Source of the DNA: Armigeres subalbatus
Lineage: Eukaryota > Arthropoda > Insecta > Diptera > Culicidae
Length of the DNA: 64,000 bases
Assembly (NCBI RefSeq): GCF_024139115.2
Contig: NC_085141.1
Coordinates: 132,741,822-132,805,821 of the forward strand
Direction of reading: 5' to 3'
Shown here: positions 11,015 through 23,141 of the stretch, one piece after another
How positions within the stretch are numbered: the stretch's first letter is position 1
How the letters are laid out: every line of letters starts with the position of its first letter
The notes under the pieces: model-generated
Databases searched by the model: none
Told to the model about the DNA's origin: nothing
The model's input: only the letters and a program-made list of their open reading frames with translations
Made by a program: the position numbers and the translations under genes

Positions 11015-13480
11015 CTTTTTGAGTATTTTTTAATTGAATGAATTATAAAATTAACGCGTCAGAAGTATTTTGACATTATACAAACTTCCCAGCAATCTCC
11101 AACATATTTTTTTTTTATATATACACAAAAGGCTCAAGACCCCCTAAAAATTTCCCCTTAATCATAGTTATCCCGAATATCCAGAAGTATAAAAGAATTT
11201 TCAGAATACTACTGGTATATCGAGAAAATCAGAAAAATATCAATGTCAATGCCAAGAACATCTCACGCCCACGAATGTTTATAATCATGATTTTTGGAAG
11301 CTCTCACATATTCCTAGTAAAACCCTGAATTAATCACGATTTTAATTAATCCCCAATGGCAAAGGCTATTTTTTTAAAACTGCCTAGGCCTGAATAATAC
11401 AATGTTTATCCGAATCAATTGTGCGTTGGTCAATGATTTTGCGTGCGGTCAGTGATTTAGTACAATCCGGATCAAAATTAGCACAAACCGCAAACTAATC
11501 CGCAATCTGGACTGGATCCATTGTGCGCCGGCTTTTAGAGCTTTGTACGTCCTCAGCGACTGCCAGTATTTCAGGTGTAATGACGATAGCGATCTCTCTG
11601 ATCATATTAACATAAATGGCATTGTTCGGAATTGATTCGCAGTGTCCTCCTCGGAGCTCCTGTTTGAGTTGGGAATCCACGTTCGTGGCTACCGGCCGGT
11701 ATGTGGATGACGACGATAATGATTGGGGATGGCATGGTTAATTGTAATTCATCCGGACGTCTGCTGTCCAAGCACGTCTCTGTGAAGACGAAGCCTTATG
11801 AAGATTTCTGAAGCTTTAAAAATGGATGAGCCGTATATTTCCATCGCTCATGACGTGGATTGAGCTCAGAACTACTTGCTTTGCGTAAATCCCAACAATG
11901 GTGTCAACGACTGATGAAACGTAGCATACCAAATAAAGTGATTAACATTATTGTATGCATATAATTTGGAAGAAGTTCGTCGCAACTAAAATTACTGTGT
12001 TAAAAATAGAAACAAAATTTATTTGGTACGTGCGTTTCGTAGTAAAAGTTCTTACCCAGACAATGAATTATTGGCAGTGGTTGATTTTCTACCCGCGGCT
12101 GTCACATCCTGGCGCTATAGTTTATGCACAAATAGCCAGCATGAGTTAACCATTCGAAATTGATATGGCGAAAGACATCTAACGCGGGTTTTCTCAAAAT
12201 TAGGAGCTTTTCATGAAAAACTTTTTGGTACCGGTTGGTGAACTATTGAAAACTATTTGGTAAGTTTGAGAAATCGATGTAGATGTAATTCCTAGTATGC
12301 CGCTGTAAGCACGCTCAAAGTAGGCGATTCATTAAGATGACTCGGGGCGACGACCATTATGCACCTCCAAAGCAAATCTCTTAATTTAATGGTGATTTCA
12401 TCCGAAACAATGTATTTCCAAAGTGTTTATCAATAATCTAGCATATCAGTCATTATATGCTCCAAAATTGCCAAGGAAAACCAGCAATATTACAAAAAGA
12501 CAATTTTTTTCAAAATTGTGTATTTACATTTAAAATGAACGATGCTTGGCAATATCCGCCACCCAAAAATGATAATCAAAATATTCCAATATTTTTAACT
12601 GAAGTTACATTCTTCTGCATTAGATTAGTGTCAGTCTTATACTTTAAGATATTCAATGTCTTAGACTAATAATAATGAGGAGAAAATAGTTTTTAGTATC
12701 TAAAGACAAAGCATTGCTAACGTAAACGACGGAATTACATCAAAAAGAGTCAAAACACAATTTAGTAAAAAAATAAATGCAGAGCTTTTGACTATTTTTT
12801 TTTCGTGTAACGGTGTGCAAATGTTTATTTGATTCAGTCGCTCACGATTTTGAGACAACATTTGGATTATTAACGAAGAAAACGTGGTGTCGCATTTTAG
12901 CCATCTGGTGAATTTTATACACATTTCCCCTATTTTTACCATCTAGCCGGAAAAAATTATTTCAAATCAAATTCCAAACCCTAAATAGACAATTAGGTTT
13001 TACTGTCAAATTTGAAGATTTGCACGTTTTGACCCATGTTAGTAATATTTCAAGTATATTGAAAATTTACTGTTATAAAATAACTCGTGCTCGACAAAAC
13101 ACTACAAAATCAATTCTACTTTATGTGATTTATGGCAAAAAAAAAAACCGTATTTAGCTGTTTAAAAGCAAGTGTTCTGAAAATCAGTGAGGAGCAATAA
13201 AAATATGAATTAAAAAAAATTCTTTTATTTTGGAGGAAGGTATTGAGACGAGGGATGCTAGTGTAGCTCCATTGGCTCATAGGTTTTGTATTTATTGTTA
13301 AAGCACTTATTCGAAAAAGCAATCTGCAAACGCTGCTTTGTTTATCGCTGAAGCACTAACACTAACAGCTTTCATTCATATGGGTGAATTATGCATGCAA
13401 TCAAAAGTGAAAATCCTCCGCAATATGCAAATACAATAATAAAAGTCGAATCAAGTACGAGACACTGGAGATGGCATTAT
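11015..13480. other. No gene recognised
   Basis: This is AT-rich sequence with only short open frames (for example 11495-11680 minus, 12457-12669 plus, 12700-12942 minus). None has recognisable motifs, good initiation context or splice-bounded extension. Segments are probably old repeats. Confidence 0.45.
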
Positions 13481-13484
13481 TGTT

Positions 13485-13620
13485 GAGGTCGAAATACGTA
13501 TCTGTCAAAGGTACAATCAAGTGGTGGAATTAAATGGAATTTTACAAACTCGTCTTATGACAAGTAAAGACATTCCACTAAAAGCTCAAAATAATTTTCT
13601 CATTAATAATGTCCTTCATA
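13485..13620 (+). repeat. Dispersed repeat with ATACGTATCTGTCA and GACATTCCAC
   Basis: The segment GGTCGAAATACGTATCTG followed by GGAATTTTACAAACTCG and GACATTCCACTAAAAG recurs, diverged, on the opposite strand at 25575-25690. Its first part recurs at about 18335-18360. It is probably a retroelement 3' region or a SINE-like piece, with no coding evidence. Confidence 0.5.
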
Positions 13621-13689
13621 AAATCCGGAACATCCGTAAAAGTAGCCAATTTCAAAATAAGCGTAATATTGGCCAACGACAGCGGCGTG

Positions 13690-14040
13690 CCGGTGTTCCT
13701 CCTTGAATTCCTCCGAATCTTCTCCTCTGGAAGTTCTTCCAGAACTTCCTCCTGAAGTTCGTCCGCCGGTAATTCCTTCGGAAGTTCATCAAGTAATTCC
13801 TCTAGAAGTTCTTCCGAGAATTCATCCAGAAGTTCCTCCGCAAAATCCGCCAGAAGATCATCAAGTAATTCTTCGGGAATTTCCTAAAGGCATTCATCCG
13901 AATATTCTTCTGGAAATTGTTCAAGGAACTCCTCCGAAAGTTCTTCCGGAAGTTCCTGCGGGAATTCCTTCAGAAGTTCTTCTGAGAGTTCATTCGGAAG
14001 ATCCTTCGGGATTTTCTCAGGAAGTTTCTCCGTGAATTTG
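13690..14040 (+). repeat. Degenerate GAAGTTCHTCC short tandem repeats
   Basis: The stretch is built from variants of GGAAGTTCTTCCGGAA and AATTCCTCCGAA every 12-30 bases. The unit is mostly a multiple of three, so one frame stays open (13703-14035) and reads as Pro/Glu/Val-rich low-complexity peptide. There is no signal, domain or splice context, so I treat the frame as a by-product. Confidence 0.7.
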
Positions 14041-14045
14041 CTTTG

Positions 14046-14880
14046 AAATTGGCCACTTTCACGGATGTTCCGGATGGTTCACAGAAGCCTTTCATTATTG
14101 CCTGCATACACAAATCGCCAGGAAGGGTGGTTACGAAAAACTCGCGATGCTCTGAGATAAATTTTTGGAATTGGCCACTTTTATGGATGTCCCGAATCCC
14201 CCGGAAGATTGTTTCTGCGACATCTATAGGCTACAGAAGACTTTCACTATTGATTGCACCCACAATCCGCAAATGGATGGTTACGAAATAATCGCGAAGC
14301 TCTGGGATGAACTTTAGGAATTGGCCACATTTATGGATGTTCCGGATATTCCGGAGAGCCATTTCGGGAGCATTTGGGGGTAACAGAAAACTTTCACTAT
14401 TGATTGCACCACCAATTTGTCAGTATGGATTGCAGCGAAAAAATCACGAATTTCTGGGATGAATATTTGGAATTGGCCAATGACCGTTTTACGGATGTTC
14501 CGGATCTTTCGGAGGACCGTTTTTGTAACATTTGCAGGTCTCAGAAGACTTTTACTATTGATTGCACCCACAATTCGCCAGTATACATGGCTACGAAAAA
14601 ATCGCGAAGCTCCGGGATGAGCTTTTGAAATTGGCTTCTTCTACGGATGTTCCGGATCTTCCGGAGCATTTGTGGGCCTCAGAAGAGTTCCACTACTGAT
14701 TGCACCCACTCTTCGCCAGGATGGATTGCTACGAAAAAATCGCGATGCTCTGGGATTAATTTTTGGAATTGGCTAATGAATGGTTACGAAAAAATCGCGA
14801 ATCTCTGAGATTAACTTTCAGAATTGGCCACTTTTACAAATGTTCCACATCTTCCAGAGGGCTTTCCGATGACCGCACGA
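14046..14880 (+). repeat. Tandem array, unit about 123-158 bases
   Basis: Seven irregular units each begin near GGAATTGGCC (about 14047, 14170, 14319, 14471, 14629, 14767, 14822). They continue with ATGGATGTTCCGGAT, CTTTCACTATTGATTGCAC and TACGAAAAAATCGCGA. Variable spacing reflects internal insertions and deletions. Several overlapping short frames in it are repeat artefacts. Confidence 0.8.
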
Positions 14881-15144
14881 GGGATAAAATTTTCCAGAAA
14901 TGGCATATACAAGATGGCAAATACAATTGGAATCATCAGAGCACATATTAGCAAGCAATTTTATGTTTTATAAAACGAAACTCGAAAATCAGGTGTCAAA
15001 TTGACAAGCTCAAACAGTACCTCTTTAGTATAGATTCCCCAGGGCCTAGAGAGGTCAATTTGGATGAATCACCCCATGGGTTTGGTCTAGGAATCTACAG
15101 CTTTCGATCGAAAATCGGTTTAATTTTGATTTTTTGTGATCGTG

Positions 15145-15370
15145 ATGAAATCTTGGGTCCAAATGGACCCCAATGCACAATGTGTCACTTTTTTTTTTGG
15201 TTGCGCCTCTCCTAGATGTCGCTGGAAGCAGATTTTCTCAGGGAATCTTTATTTCCGTAAATTATGATAAGTCAGATTTTTTTTAGATTTTCATCTCGTT
15301 GCGTTACAAAGTTACAGCGTTGTTTTGAGTGTGCTTGGGTCAAATGGACCCCAATGCACTAGGAAGGTTA
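15145..15370. repeat. Element with direct TGGACCCCAATGCAC repeats
   Basis: The motif CAAATGGACCCCAATGCAC occurs near 15160 and again near 15340 in direct orientation, separated by sequence containing CTAGATGTCGCTGG. It is probably a small dispersed element. No inverted terminal repeat was confirmed. Confidence 0.5.
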
Positions 15371-15459
15371 AACTACTTAATGTATTACGCGACGCAGAAA
15401 ATACACGAAAGCCCATCTCAATCTAGGTTCTAGCGAAAAGTGCTTTAATAGTACCAGAA

Positions 15460-15605
15460 TCCATCATTGTTACCAAAATGATACTTCCTCCAATTATTGG
15501 TACAGTGTTCCAATAGTTGCGGTATTTTCTAATTTGTGTTCCTGTTTGTGAATCCCATTGTTTTCATATAGAACTCGCAACTATAGGAACACTACCGCAA
15601 CACTG
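15460..15605. repeat. Diverged relative of the TAGGGTAACGGT element
   Basis: CAATTATTGGTACAGTGTTCC, an internal GTTCCTGTTTGTGAATCCC, and CGCAACTATAGGAACACTAC mimic the inner layout of the elements at 7599-8099 and 27135-27640. In those, CCACTATTGGTACAGTTGC and its complement flank a similar loop. The sequence is too diverged for firm assignment. Confidence 0.4.
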
Positions 15606-15619
15606 CGCGTGGGCGTCGT

Positions 15620-16095
15620 TCAGAATAATTTGTCGCTTACCAAGGCGAGATCCATCAGAATTCCTCCCCAACTAACATACTATTCCTGAAGGTCTGAGGG
15701 TATACTGAGGGTCGTGGGTTCGAGTCCCATCGAAGAGAAAGTGGTTACCTCTAATACATTTTTCAAATCAATATCTCCACATGATGTACATATTCACATA
15801 TGAGTTTTCAGATACTATTCCTTCCAGTGCGCTCTGAAGATGCAGAGGATTCCTCGGTCTCTTGTAGCGATGAGTGTCGAACTAATTTTCCTCCCCTAAT
15901 CCTAGTTGACTGCGATGACGTGGCCGGCATCATTATTGGTCTTAAATTTAAGGAACTTCAAACCATGTACAGTGAGAATAGCTTTCTAGTCCCAAGAAAA
16001 CACTACATTTCGTGAGCTGTGCATATTTGTTGTGTCTCTGCCAATCAAAACTAGCAACTACGATGTGTACAGTCAATTAAGCTAAGCTAAGCTAT
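15620..16095 (+). mobile_element. SINE-like element with B-box and TAAGC tail
   Basis: GTGGGTTCGAGTCCCATCG near 15714 contains a match to the RNA polymerase III B-box (GGTTCGANTCC). The element ends in a short repetitive tail of AAGCTAAGCTAAGC near 16080. An A-box is not clear and the 5' end is uncertain. The tail is typical of retroposons that use LINE machinery. The short open frame at 15800-16015 inside it is not considered coding. Confidence 0.55.
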
Positions 16096-16432
16096 GGCAA
16101 TTTTGCATTGTTTAGGAAAATTTTATATTTATTTATTGCTAATACCCTGATTTCTTAATTGGCAATTTACTATTTTTTATGAAAAAAAAAAAAATATTTT
16201 TTAGGGGAAGTTTTTATTTTAGTCTTTCCCGAATCTCGGGATTTATTGCACAAAATCCTGAAAATCCTGGGATGCCCTGGACAAGTACAAATAGAGTTGA
16301 AAAACTTCACTATTCCAGTCGCTTGGATCGATTCGTTGTCGTCTCGTGGGTAGTAATCTAAAGAGCCAGGTGAATTCGTTTCCTTGATCTTTGCTTAGCA
16401 AGACTTTGTTTGTAAATTTCTAAGCTTTTAGC

Positions 16433-16636
16433 TAGGGGAACAGGGGCAGGTTTTGTCCTATTATTGGCTTTTATTGTTCTATTATTGGGGGGTTTTTGCC
16501 GACCAAATTTTATGAAATTTGGCCACAATATTCTTTGATATGCAAAGAATGTTTGGGCCAAATTTAAGCATAATCAGTCATAAAAACCCCCCCTGCCAAT
16601 AATAGAACAAAACCTGCCAAAGCCGTCATTACCCCT
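16433..16636. mobile_element. MITE 'TAGGGGAA..GGCAGG', copy 2
   Basis: Same family as 10820-11014. The right arm ACCTGCCAAAGCCGTCATTA matches, and the centre GAAATTTGGCCACAATATTC is nearly identical. The left arm is rearranged, with a small tandem duplication of CTATTATTGG. Confidence 0.8.
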
Positions 16637-16739
16637 ACGTCAAGTTTCAAAGGATTTTGGATGTGTCTGAAAATCCGTAGCTTCAATTGTATTGGAAATG
16701 TTTGAGTCCCCGAATTGCAAAAAATATGTTTGCGACACA

Positions 16740-16890
16740 TAGGGGAACTGTTCCGTTTCACATCTTACTGAACATATATTCATCTAATCGCGAAACAAAA
16801 GAATAACGGCACTAATTGCGACGCTTCTTTTTGCTAATATGCGTGCTCATTGCTCACTGATGAATATCGGAGCTATGAGATTAAGCCTAC
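16740..16890 (+). repeat. Repeat 'TAGGGGAACTGTTCCG', copy 1
   Basis: TAGGGGAACTGTTCCGTTTC, then GAACATATATTCATCT and GCTTCTTTTTGCTAA, are shared with 53216-53440. The far end of the element was not resolved in either copy. Confidence 0.6.
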
Positions 16891-18501
16891 GAACAGTAAC
16901 CCTATATTCGATATGAAGTTTTTTCTCAGAATAAAATATTTTTCAGATCAAATTGAAGCCGTGCCAATTCCGCACGACTTCAATTATCATCCGAGTTTAA
17001 ACTAATGGGAGGAAGTGGAGAATGTTTCCTAGCCGAATTCTAGACCGGACCGAGAATCAACCTCGCCAGCTCCGGATTGGCAATATTCAGAATATACGCA
17101 TGACTATTGCAGACAGAAAACACTGTTTGGCAACATGATTCTGAATCTCTGTGTTAAAACTAATTCATAGAAAAGAACATGTTTGAAAAACGATGGACTT
17201 GTTTCTCTTATACTAACTTTTGAAGAAGGTTAAGACATTGTTATGAACAAAATATCTTTTAGAATGCCACAAGTCGAAAGCTAATAATAAGAGATGTGAT
17301 GTACGGTGTGTCATATTAAGCCCTAGTAGCCCAATTTATATCTATTTTGTTGCAGCAACTTCAATGTGACTTAATTTGGTTGCATATGAGTCACAGTGTC
17401 TGATGTATGACAAATGTGTTACTCGGGAGGGATCAAACGAGTCAATCAAAATCTGCATAATTATCTGACAATCTCGAAGAAAGTGACGGAAAAATATGAA
17501 CGTTGATGTTTTTGACAAAACGTGTTCACCTTTAGTCATGTTACGAAAATGCTTGCTAATTTGTTGATAGAATCAAAGTTTTGCTTTTTTACTGAACTAA
17601 TTTCGTATTTACCGGGATATGCACCATTTTCTATCCCGAAACCCGGGACAAGGAATAATATTGGGAAATGGGCTCTCTGGTTTCACACAAACAACGAAGA
17701 TGGGTGCTAAATTATTTGTTTAGGTATTCTAATCAACTTCATGTAATAATTCACAAAACTTTATACATTGAACGTGCTCAGGAAACTATGCTGGAACTGG
17801 ATTGTCATAATCATTTACATATTTATCATTTTAGCATATGCATTCCAATCGTAAAAATAGTCTTCATCACAACTTGTTTCTGAATATATCTCACCATCAC
17901 GAAATGGAGATGAAATTAATTCAATAATACATAACAGATCAGACTCATGACCATAAGCTCAGACATAATCAATGAGATTCTATTTTGGCTCTTCTATGCA
18001 AAATGTTTTTTATGTGTCTGCCTTAAAAGTTGAATCACATTGATATTGGCATAGTCTGGTCATTGGCATTGAAAAGAAACTCTACCGTCCGCATTAGTAA
18101 ATTTGGCGTCATCTTGTCTTGAGTTGAGAGAATAAATTATTCGTTAAGTAGAGGTAGATTGGTTGTAGAGATGATTATGACTTTCACTGGTTTAGTTTTG
18201 GATAAAAAGAAATTGATTTTAGGCTGGGCTGGTTTACCTCAGTAAAAAATATTTTCAGTTTGGATAATACAAATTTGACCTGTTATAAGACGCGCTTAGT
18301 ACCATTCCATTTAATCCCACAATGTTGTAACCTTTACAGATACGTATTTCGACCTGAACGTGCCCCATAGTACCATAGTTTAACTCCGCCAATGACTGTC
18401 ATCATCATTTAAATATTTATCATTTTAGCAGTTGCACTCAAATGTGTCTCAGAACCTGTTACTGAATAATTTCTAATCATCACGGAAACGTAGATTGAAC
18501 T
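16891..18501. other. No gene recognised
   Basis: The open frames at 17342-17539, 17522-17710 and 17668-17883 have no domains. A segment around 17337-17430 shares GTGACTT-ATTTGGTTGCA with 6930-6980, so part of this stretch is dispersed repeat. Confidence 0.4.
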
Positions 18502-18695
18502 GCAGCCAAACCTCCATGAGTCGATGCTCTATGACTCGATATCGACTCACGGCAGCAAAGTTTGCGATATTAAAAATTGTTTTCTGGGTTACTATGATGG
18601 TCTCTTCAAACAGCTTCCCAAGGATTTTCTATTCTACTTCTCGATATTTCCATGAGTCGATGGACCCTTCAATATCGACTCATGGAGGCTTGACT
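18502..18695. mobile_element. MITE 'CAGYCAARCCTCCATGAGTC'
   Basis: The left end CAGCCAAACCTCCATGAGTC is matched by GACTCATGGAGGCTTGACTG at the right. Subterminal CCATGAGTCGATG repeats add further inverted copies. The terminus CAGTCAA with CTCCATGAGTCGA is pogo/Tc1-like in style, but there is no transposase. Confidence 0.8.
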
Positions 18696-18933
18696 GTCAT
18701 TTGATAATATCAGGACCAGACCCATGACCATAGGCCCAGATAGATTTTATTTTACCTCTTCTATTTTGCCGATTATTTTTCGGCTGTCGGAATATTCCTT
18801 CTTCCCCAATGTTACGAGATCATTCTTTTTGACCTACTGAAGCACAAGCTATAAATCTTTCTAAGAAAAGCGAAACGTCTCTGTTTGCCCAACATCGAAT
18901 GGACTGAATGTAGGACACTCCAAGCATTATTTT

Positions 18934-19109
18934 CTACAGGCCGATGCGATCTTCATTTAGAAGGATTAATATTTTTTTCGCTGATGTTGAGCAGTAATCG
19001 AATATGAAATCTACGTCTGAGAAATCAACCTTTTGATGCTCTGGATCCGATGATTGGGCTGGATCCGAACTGCTGTAAGGGCGGTTTGAAGCGAAGAACA
19101 TGGTGCCAC
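18934..19109 (-). other. Open frame continuing out of a transposon terminus
   Basis: A minus-strand frame starts at an ATG inside the adjacent TIR element (19140) and reads through its end into flanking DNA to a stop at 18934. Its outer part (from about MFFASNRPYS) could also start at an ATG at about 19101. It is about 55-68 residues long, acidic and Ser-rich, with no signal peptide or known motif. Whether the flanking part is a remnant of a gene is unknown. Confidence 0.2.
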
Positions 19110-19362
19110 CACAGACAAACAGACATAACACATTGAACATTTACTCATCAAATTCATCGTAATTTAAACACTAACGACATCTGTTGATTTCAGTTAGTTG
19201 GGCAAATCACGAACCAGATGGCGGTAGTGAACAAATGTCAAACTCGAGCAAATCCGATGCGCGCGCCACTAGTGTCCGATTAGCCAACTAATGATTATTT
19301 GAATTGACCAGTAAATCAGTGAACGATGGAAATTTGACGAGTGTTGTGTCTGTTTGTCTGTG
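19110..19362. mobile_element. TIR element 'CACAGACAAACAGACATAAC', copy 1, 7-bp TSD
   Basis: The left end CACAGACAAACAGACATAAC is mirrored by TGTGTCTGTTTGTCTGTG at the right. GTGCCAC directly flanks both sides (19103-19109 and 19363-19369), a 7-bp target duplication. The 253-base interior is non-coding. A second copy at 56169-56834 has its own 7-bp duplication (ATTTTAG). The superfamily is not recognised. Confidence 0.85.
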
Positions 19363-19639
19363 GTGCCACCCTCAAAAGGCATACACAGGAAGATTTCCCG
19401 GAAACTGCCATAAAGTGATGCCTAGATACGGATTTGTACTAGAATGGGCTGCTGGCTGCATGAATAAAATTGCCGAGTTTCAGTTTTGGTGAGATCAAAC
19501 CTTTATATTTCATTGAATGATTGCACTTTTATGAATGCAACAATTATGAATGTTATTTTTACATTGCAATATGTTGCTCATAAAAGGTTTCGACAGCACA
19601 GTCGATACTGTTACATATTTATGCCTAATTTATATCGAT

Positions 19640-21235
19640 TACTACCTTATTCGACCTGATGCAAAATGCTCTTCAGGTAGTTGAAAGTTGGTGTAATGGT
19701 GTCGCCAATATGGCCTTTCGGTCAATCCGAATAAAGCATCTATTGTTCTTTTCACAGAAAAACGTAACCGTAATGGTATTCGTCCATTACATCTTTTTGG
19801 TTCTGAAATCAATGTAACTGATCAGGTAAAGTATGTGGGTCTAATTTTGGATTCAAAGCTTTCCTGGACTCCTAACATTGAGTTCAGAATCAAAAAGGCG
19901 TGTATGGCTTTCGGCCAATAAATCAAATGGATTTACATAACAGTTGTACGACCAATTTTGGCTGATGGATGTCTTGTGTGGTGGCAAAAAGGGGAAGCGA
20001 GGACAATCCAGTCTAAATTAGGCCATCTTCAAAGGATGTGCCTAATGGCAATGACTGGTGCATTCTCTTCAACTCCCACGGCTGCTCTCGAAGTTCTCGT
20101 TGACGTGGCCCCACTACACATATGTACATCTCAAACAAGAAGCATTTTCTTGTACTTACCGACTATGGGTACTCGGTTTTATGGAAGAGAATCGTGTAAA
20201 CCGCAGTTCTACACACACTTCGTTGTTAACGCTTATGGTTAAATGGGACAAAATTTTCCTTGCTCCAAGTGATCTCACACACGTTAGTAGTTTTCCTTTT
20301 AGGACATTTTCAACACAATTCCCCTCGCGAGATGAGTGGACATCTGGCTATTTGGAGAGAAGTATGTCGGACAGCATTGTTTGTTACACTGATGGCTCCC
20401 TCCTCGAAGGTAGAGCAGGTGCAGGCGTCTATTCGCGTGAGCTGAGATTGGAACAGTCACACTCACTGGGTACACACTGCACTGTCTTTCAAGCGGAAAT
20501 ATTTACCATCATGTGTGGAGTGCAATCTGCACTGCAGCAACGCATTATGGGCAAAGTAATATACTTCTGTTCAGATAGCCAAGCAGCTATTAAAGCTCTC
20601 GCCTCGGCCAACTCAAGATCGAAGTTAGTAAGCGTTAGTTAATAAGTTAATACTTTACACCTTATATGGGTACCTGGCCATTCATCCATAGCTGGAAACG
20701 AATTGGCTGATGAGTTAGCTCGTAATGGAGCATTACATGACTTTATTGGTCCTGAGCCAGCTATTCCAATATCCAAGTGTTGGGTGAAGCTTTTGATCAA
20801 CTCTTGGGCTGTCACTCAAAACAAATGGTATTGGAGTAGTCTGGATTCATATCATTAAACAAAATTGTACATCTGACTCCCGGTACATCTGCTCCGGTAG
20901 TAGCAAGCTATTTAGCTAATCTGTCTAAACAGAATTGCAGTGTCTTAGTCAAGGCCTTGACAGGTCACTGCCGACTGAACTATCACATGGCAAATATTCA
21001 ACGCGTTGAATCATCTGTTTGTGATAGTTGTGAATCCGATTATGGAACTCCTTATCATCTAATATGTAACTGCCCAGTCTATGTACGATTGCGCTTCCAA
21101 ATATTTGGTAAACACTTACTTAGTGAAATTGACTTCAGAAACCTGAACCTTCAGAGTATTTTGTTGTTCATAACCCGTTGTGGTAAGGAGCTATAAGCTC
21201 TTGTACGCTTATGCGTTGTATGCCCTCTTCAGGGG
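19640..21235 (+). pseudogene. LINE pol 3' half: RT thumb, RNase H, Cys-rich tail
   Basis: This is a 5'-truncated non-LTR retrotransposon of a clade that carries RNase H (I, LOA or Outcast-like). At 19650-19960 the RT C-terminal region is readable in pieces (DLMQNALQVVESWC, then NPNKASI-like and YVGLILDSKLSW). At 20350-20640 an RNase H domain shows the acidic residues in CYTDGS, QAEIFTI and CSDSQAA. The domain continues out of frame at 20650 with WVPGHSSIAGNELADELAR. At 20957-21196 comes a C-terminal segment with the CDSC-x8-H-x3-C arrangement. Stops and at least two frameshifts (near 19920 and 20640) show it is dead. A probable 3' UTR follows. Confidence 0.8.
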
Positions 21236-21339
21236 CCCTTTTCCAATTATTCCCTTTGTTCTCCCATCCACATTCCTTTCCTTTTTGTTTACGTCCTTTT
21301 CCATCAGGTGTGTGATGAAAAAGGCTGTGAAGGCGAGCC

Positions 21340-22960
21340 TGGAGCGGACGTTCTGATACCTGATACCTGATAGGGGCTATTCGCCAACACACAGAGGGAC
21401 TTGCCGACGCGGTGCCTACGCCTGCCCCAGCCTTGACGAGGACGCCTTTCCGTCCTCGGGCTCGGAACCCGCCCGGAGTTCGACCACAGAGCACCGGTAT
21501 GACCCATGAAGCCGACTCCGAACCCTTGAACCACCTCTTATTTGCGCCTGAACTAGCCATTCCTCGAGTCAACTTTCCACCTTATGTGTAGCTCCGAGAC
21601 GATTTGGACGATAGCCGATAAAACGGCGTTTCAGCCAACTTCATCTTTACACATCCTACGGACTAGGTTGTCCGGGGTAGGGTCTAAACCACATGTGGCA
21701 AGCATGTGGTCACGCATTGTGCGAAAACGTGGGCACACGAACAACACGTGTTCCGCCGTTTCCTCTAAACCTGCGCACACCGGACCCTCGTTCGAGGCCA
21801 AGTGTCCGAACCGGTGTAGATACTGTCAGAAGCAACCATGGCCTGTAAGGATCTGAGTCAGGTGGAAAGTCATTTCCCCATGGCCGTGCCGCGCATTTCG
21901 AAGCACTCTACCCGAGTAGAAGAAAATAGCTCAATAATATCAAATGTTGATTAAATAGCAAAATGAGATATGGCCATGATTGATATAAGAGATAAAAGAT
22001 CAGACGACGATTTTGCACTAAAATATCATAAGGAGATCATGTTATGCTTTTTGTAATAAGTGATCAATATCATGTGCCATTAGTTAGTTCTTATCCATAG
22101 CATATCTTGATATTTAAATGATATTTCGGTGCAATTTTTTGATATTGTTGTCTGTTATTTTATCTCTTATATCAATCAAGTCCATACCATGTTTTGTTAT
22201 TCTGTTCATGGCTTCTACCCGAGTATGTCACCGATAACGATGTCAATAGGCATCATACCGGTGATGACGCAAAGTGCATCGTGCGACATGGTACGGTACG
22301 CGCTCGCAACTCTTAGGCACATGAGCTTATGCGTACTTTCTAACTTCGTTCTGTAGCAGTTAATAAGCAGGGCCGGGCCCCAAGATGGCCCTCATACCTC
22401 AGTATGGACAGAGCGACACTAGCCAGAAGCGTTCGCTTGCTGTCATAAACCGCAGAGCTATTGGACATCATCCGGGACAATGCCACTATAGCTTTGGAGG
22501 CACGCTTGCAGGCGTAATTGACGTGGCTACCTAAGGTGAGCCTATCTTCGATCATTACCCCCAAGAGTTTGATGGAGCGTTCAGAGGTGACCGCGCAGTT
22601 GCCTGCCCTTATCCCCGCTTGTTTCTCCGACTTTCGGTTGTTAACACCTCAGTCTTGTGATGAGTCAGTTCTAACTCATCCACTCCTCCACAATTGTGAT
22701 CGAGTGGGCTGTAGCCAGCTCCACCTCTTCGATCGATTCGCCGTAGACCTCCAGCGTAATATCATCAAACTCAAGACACCGTCGTACATGACGTTCCATA
22801 ACACAAGACCCAGTATGGAACCTTGCGGAACCCCTGAGGTTATGTCAACTCACTTCCGACCCGCCTCCGTGTCGTATACCAGTACTCGATTCTGGAAGTA
22901 GCTTCCGAGAATCTTGTACAGGTACTCGGGAACCCCTCCTCTTACGCTGGATAGCTATCT
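21340..22960 (-). pseudogene. R1-clade LINE relic
   Basis: Minus-strand fragments follow the R1-clade order. Near 22830 there is GVPQGSILGLVLWNVMYDGV (RT motif B region). Then an internal deletion leaves DDITLEVYGE, followed by the thumb (GVMIEDRLTLGSHVNYACKR at about 22500). After it come SAYRTMSHDALCVITGMMPI at about 22260 and the C-terminal AEHVLFVCPRF with PTPDNLVRRMCKDE at 21610-21770. The presumed 3' UTR extends to about 21340. A small element is inserted at 21911-22223. Stops and the deletion just before the catalytic DD make it inactive. The same C-terminal pattern occurs in the R1-clade copy at 30.7-33.8 kb. Confidence 0.8.
21911..22223. mobile_element. TIR element 'CCCGAGTAGAAG' inside the R1 relic
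   Basis: TA-flanked CCCGAGTAGAAG at the left and CTTCTACCCGAG at the right form imperfect inverted ends. The interior is AT-rich with many ATATCA/TGATAT words. It belongs with the much larger element at 55110-59109, whose ends are CCCGAGCAGAG. Confidence 0.65.
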
Positions 22961-23141
22961 CCGCGGATTTGGTAACCGACAAGATAGCGTCTGTTGAGGA
23001 TTTATTAAGAATTTATTAAGTCCTAAATTTTGATTATAATTAATCATCCAAATTTCTGATGTATTGTTTCATTCAGCACACGTTTGTTTGGATTTTCCCT
23101 TGTTTTGACAATTCTCGTGTATCAGTATCAGTTACATAATC
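22961..23141. other. Short spacer, no feature
   Basis: AT-rich spacer between the R1 relic and a SINE, with nothing recognisable. Confidence 0.4.

Noticed and set aside
11495..11680. 61-residue minus-strand frame in a slightly GC-richer patch
   Set aside because: No domain, no clear splice sites on either side, and neighbouring frames close quickly.
13703..14035. 110-residue Pro/Glu-rich open frame
   Set aside because: It is the translation of GAAGTTCNTCC-type short tandem repeats whose spacing is mostly a multiple of three.
21168..21572. 134-residue minus-strand frame rich in Arg/Gly/Ser
   Set aside because: It lies in the GC-rich probable 3' UTR of the R1-clade relic and overlaps a 76-residue frame in another register.
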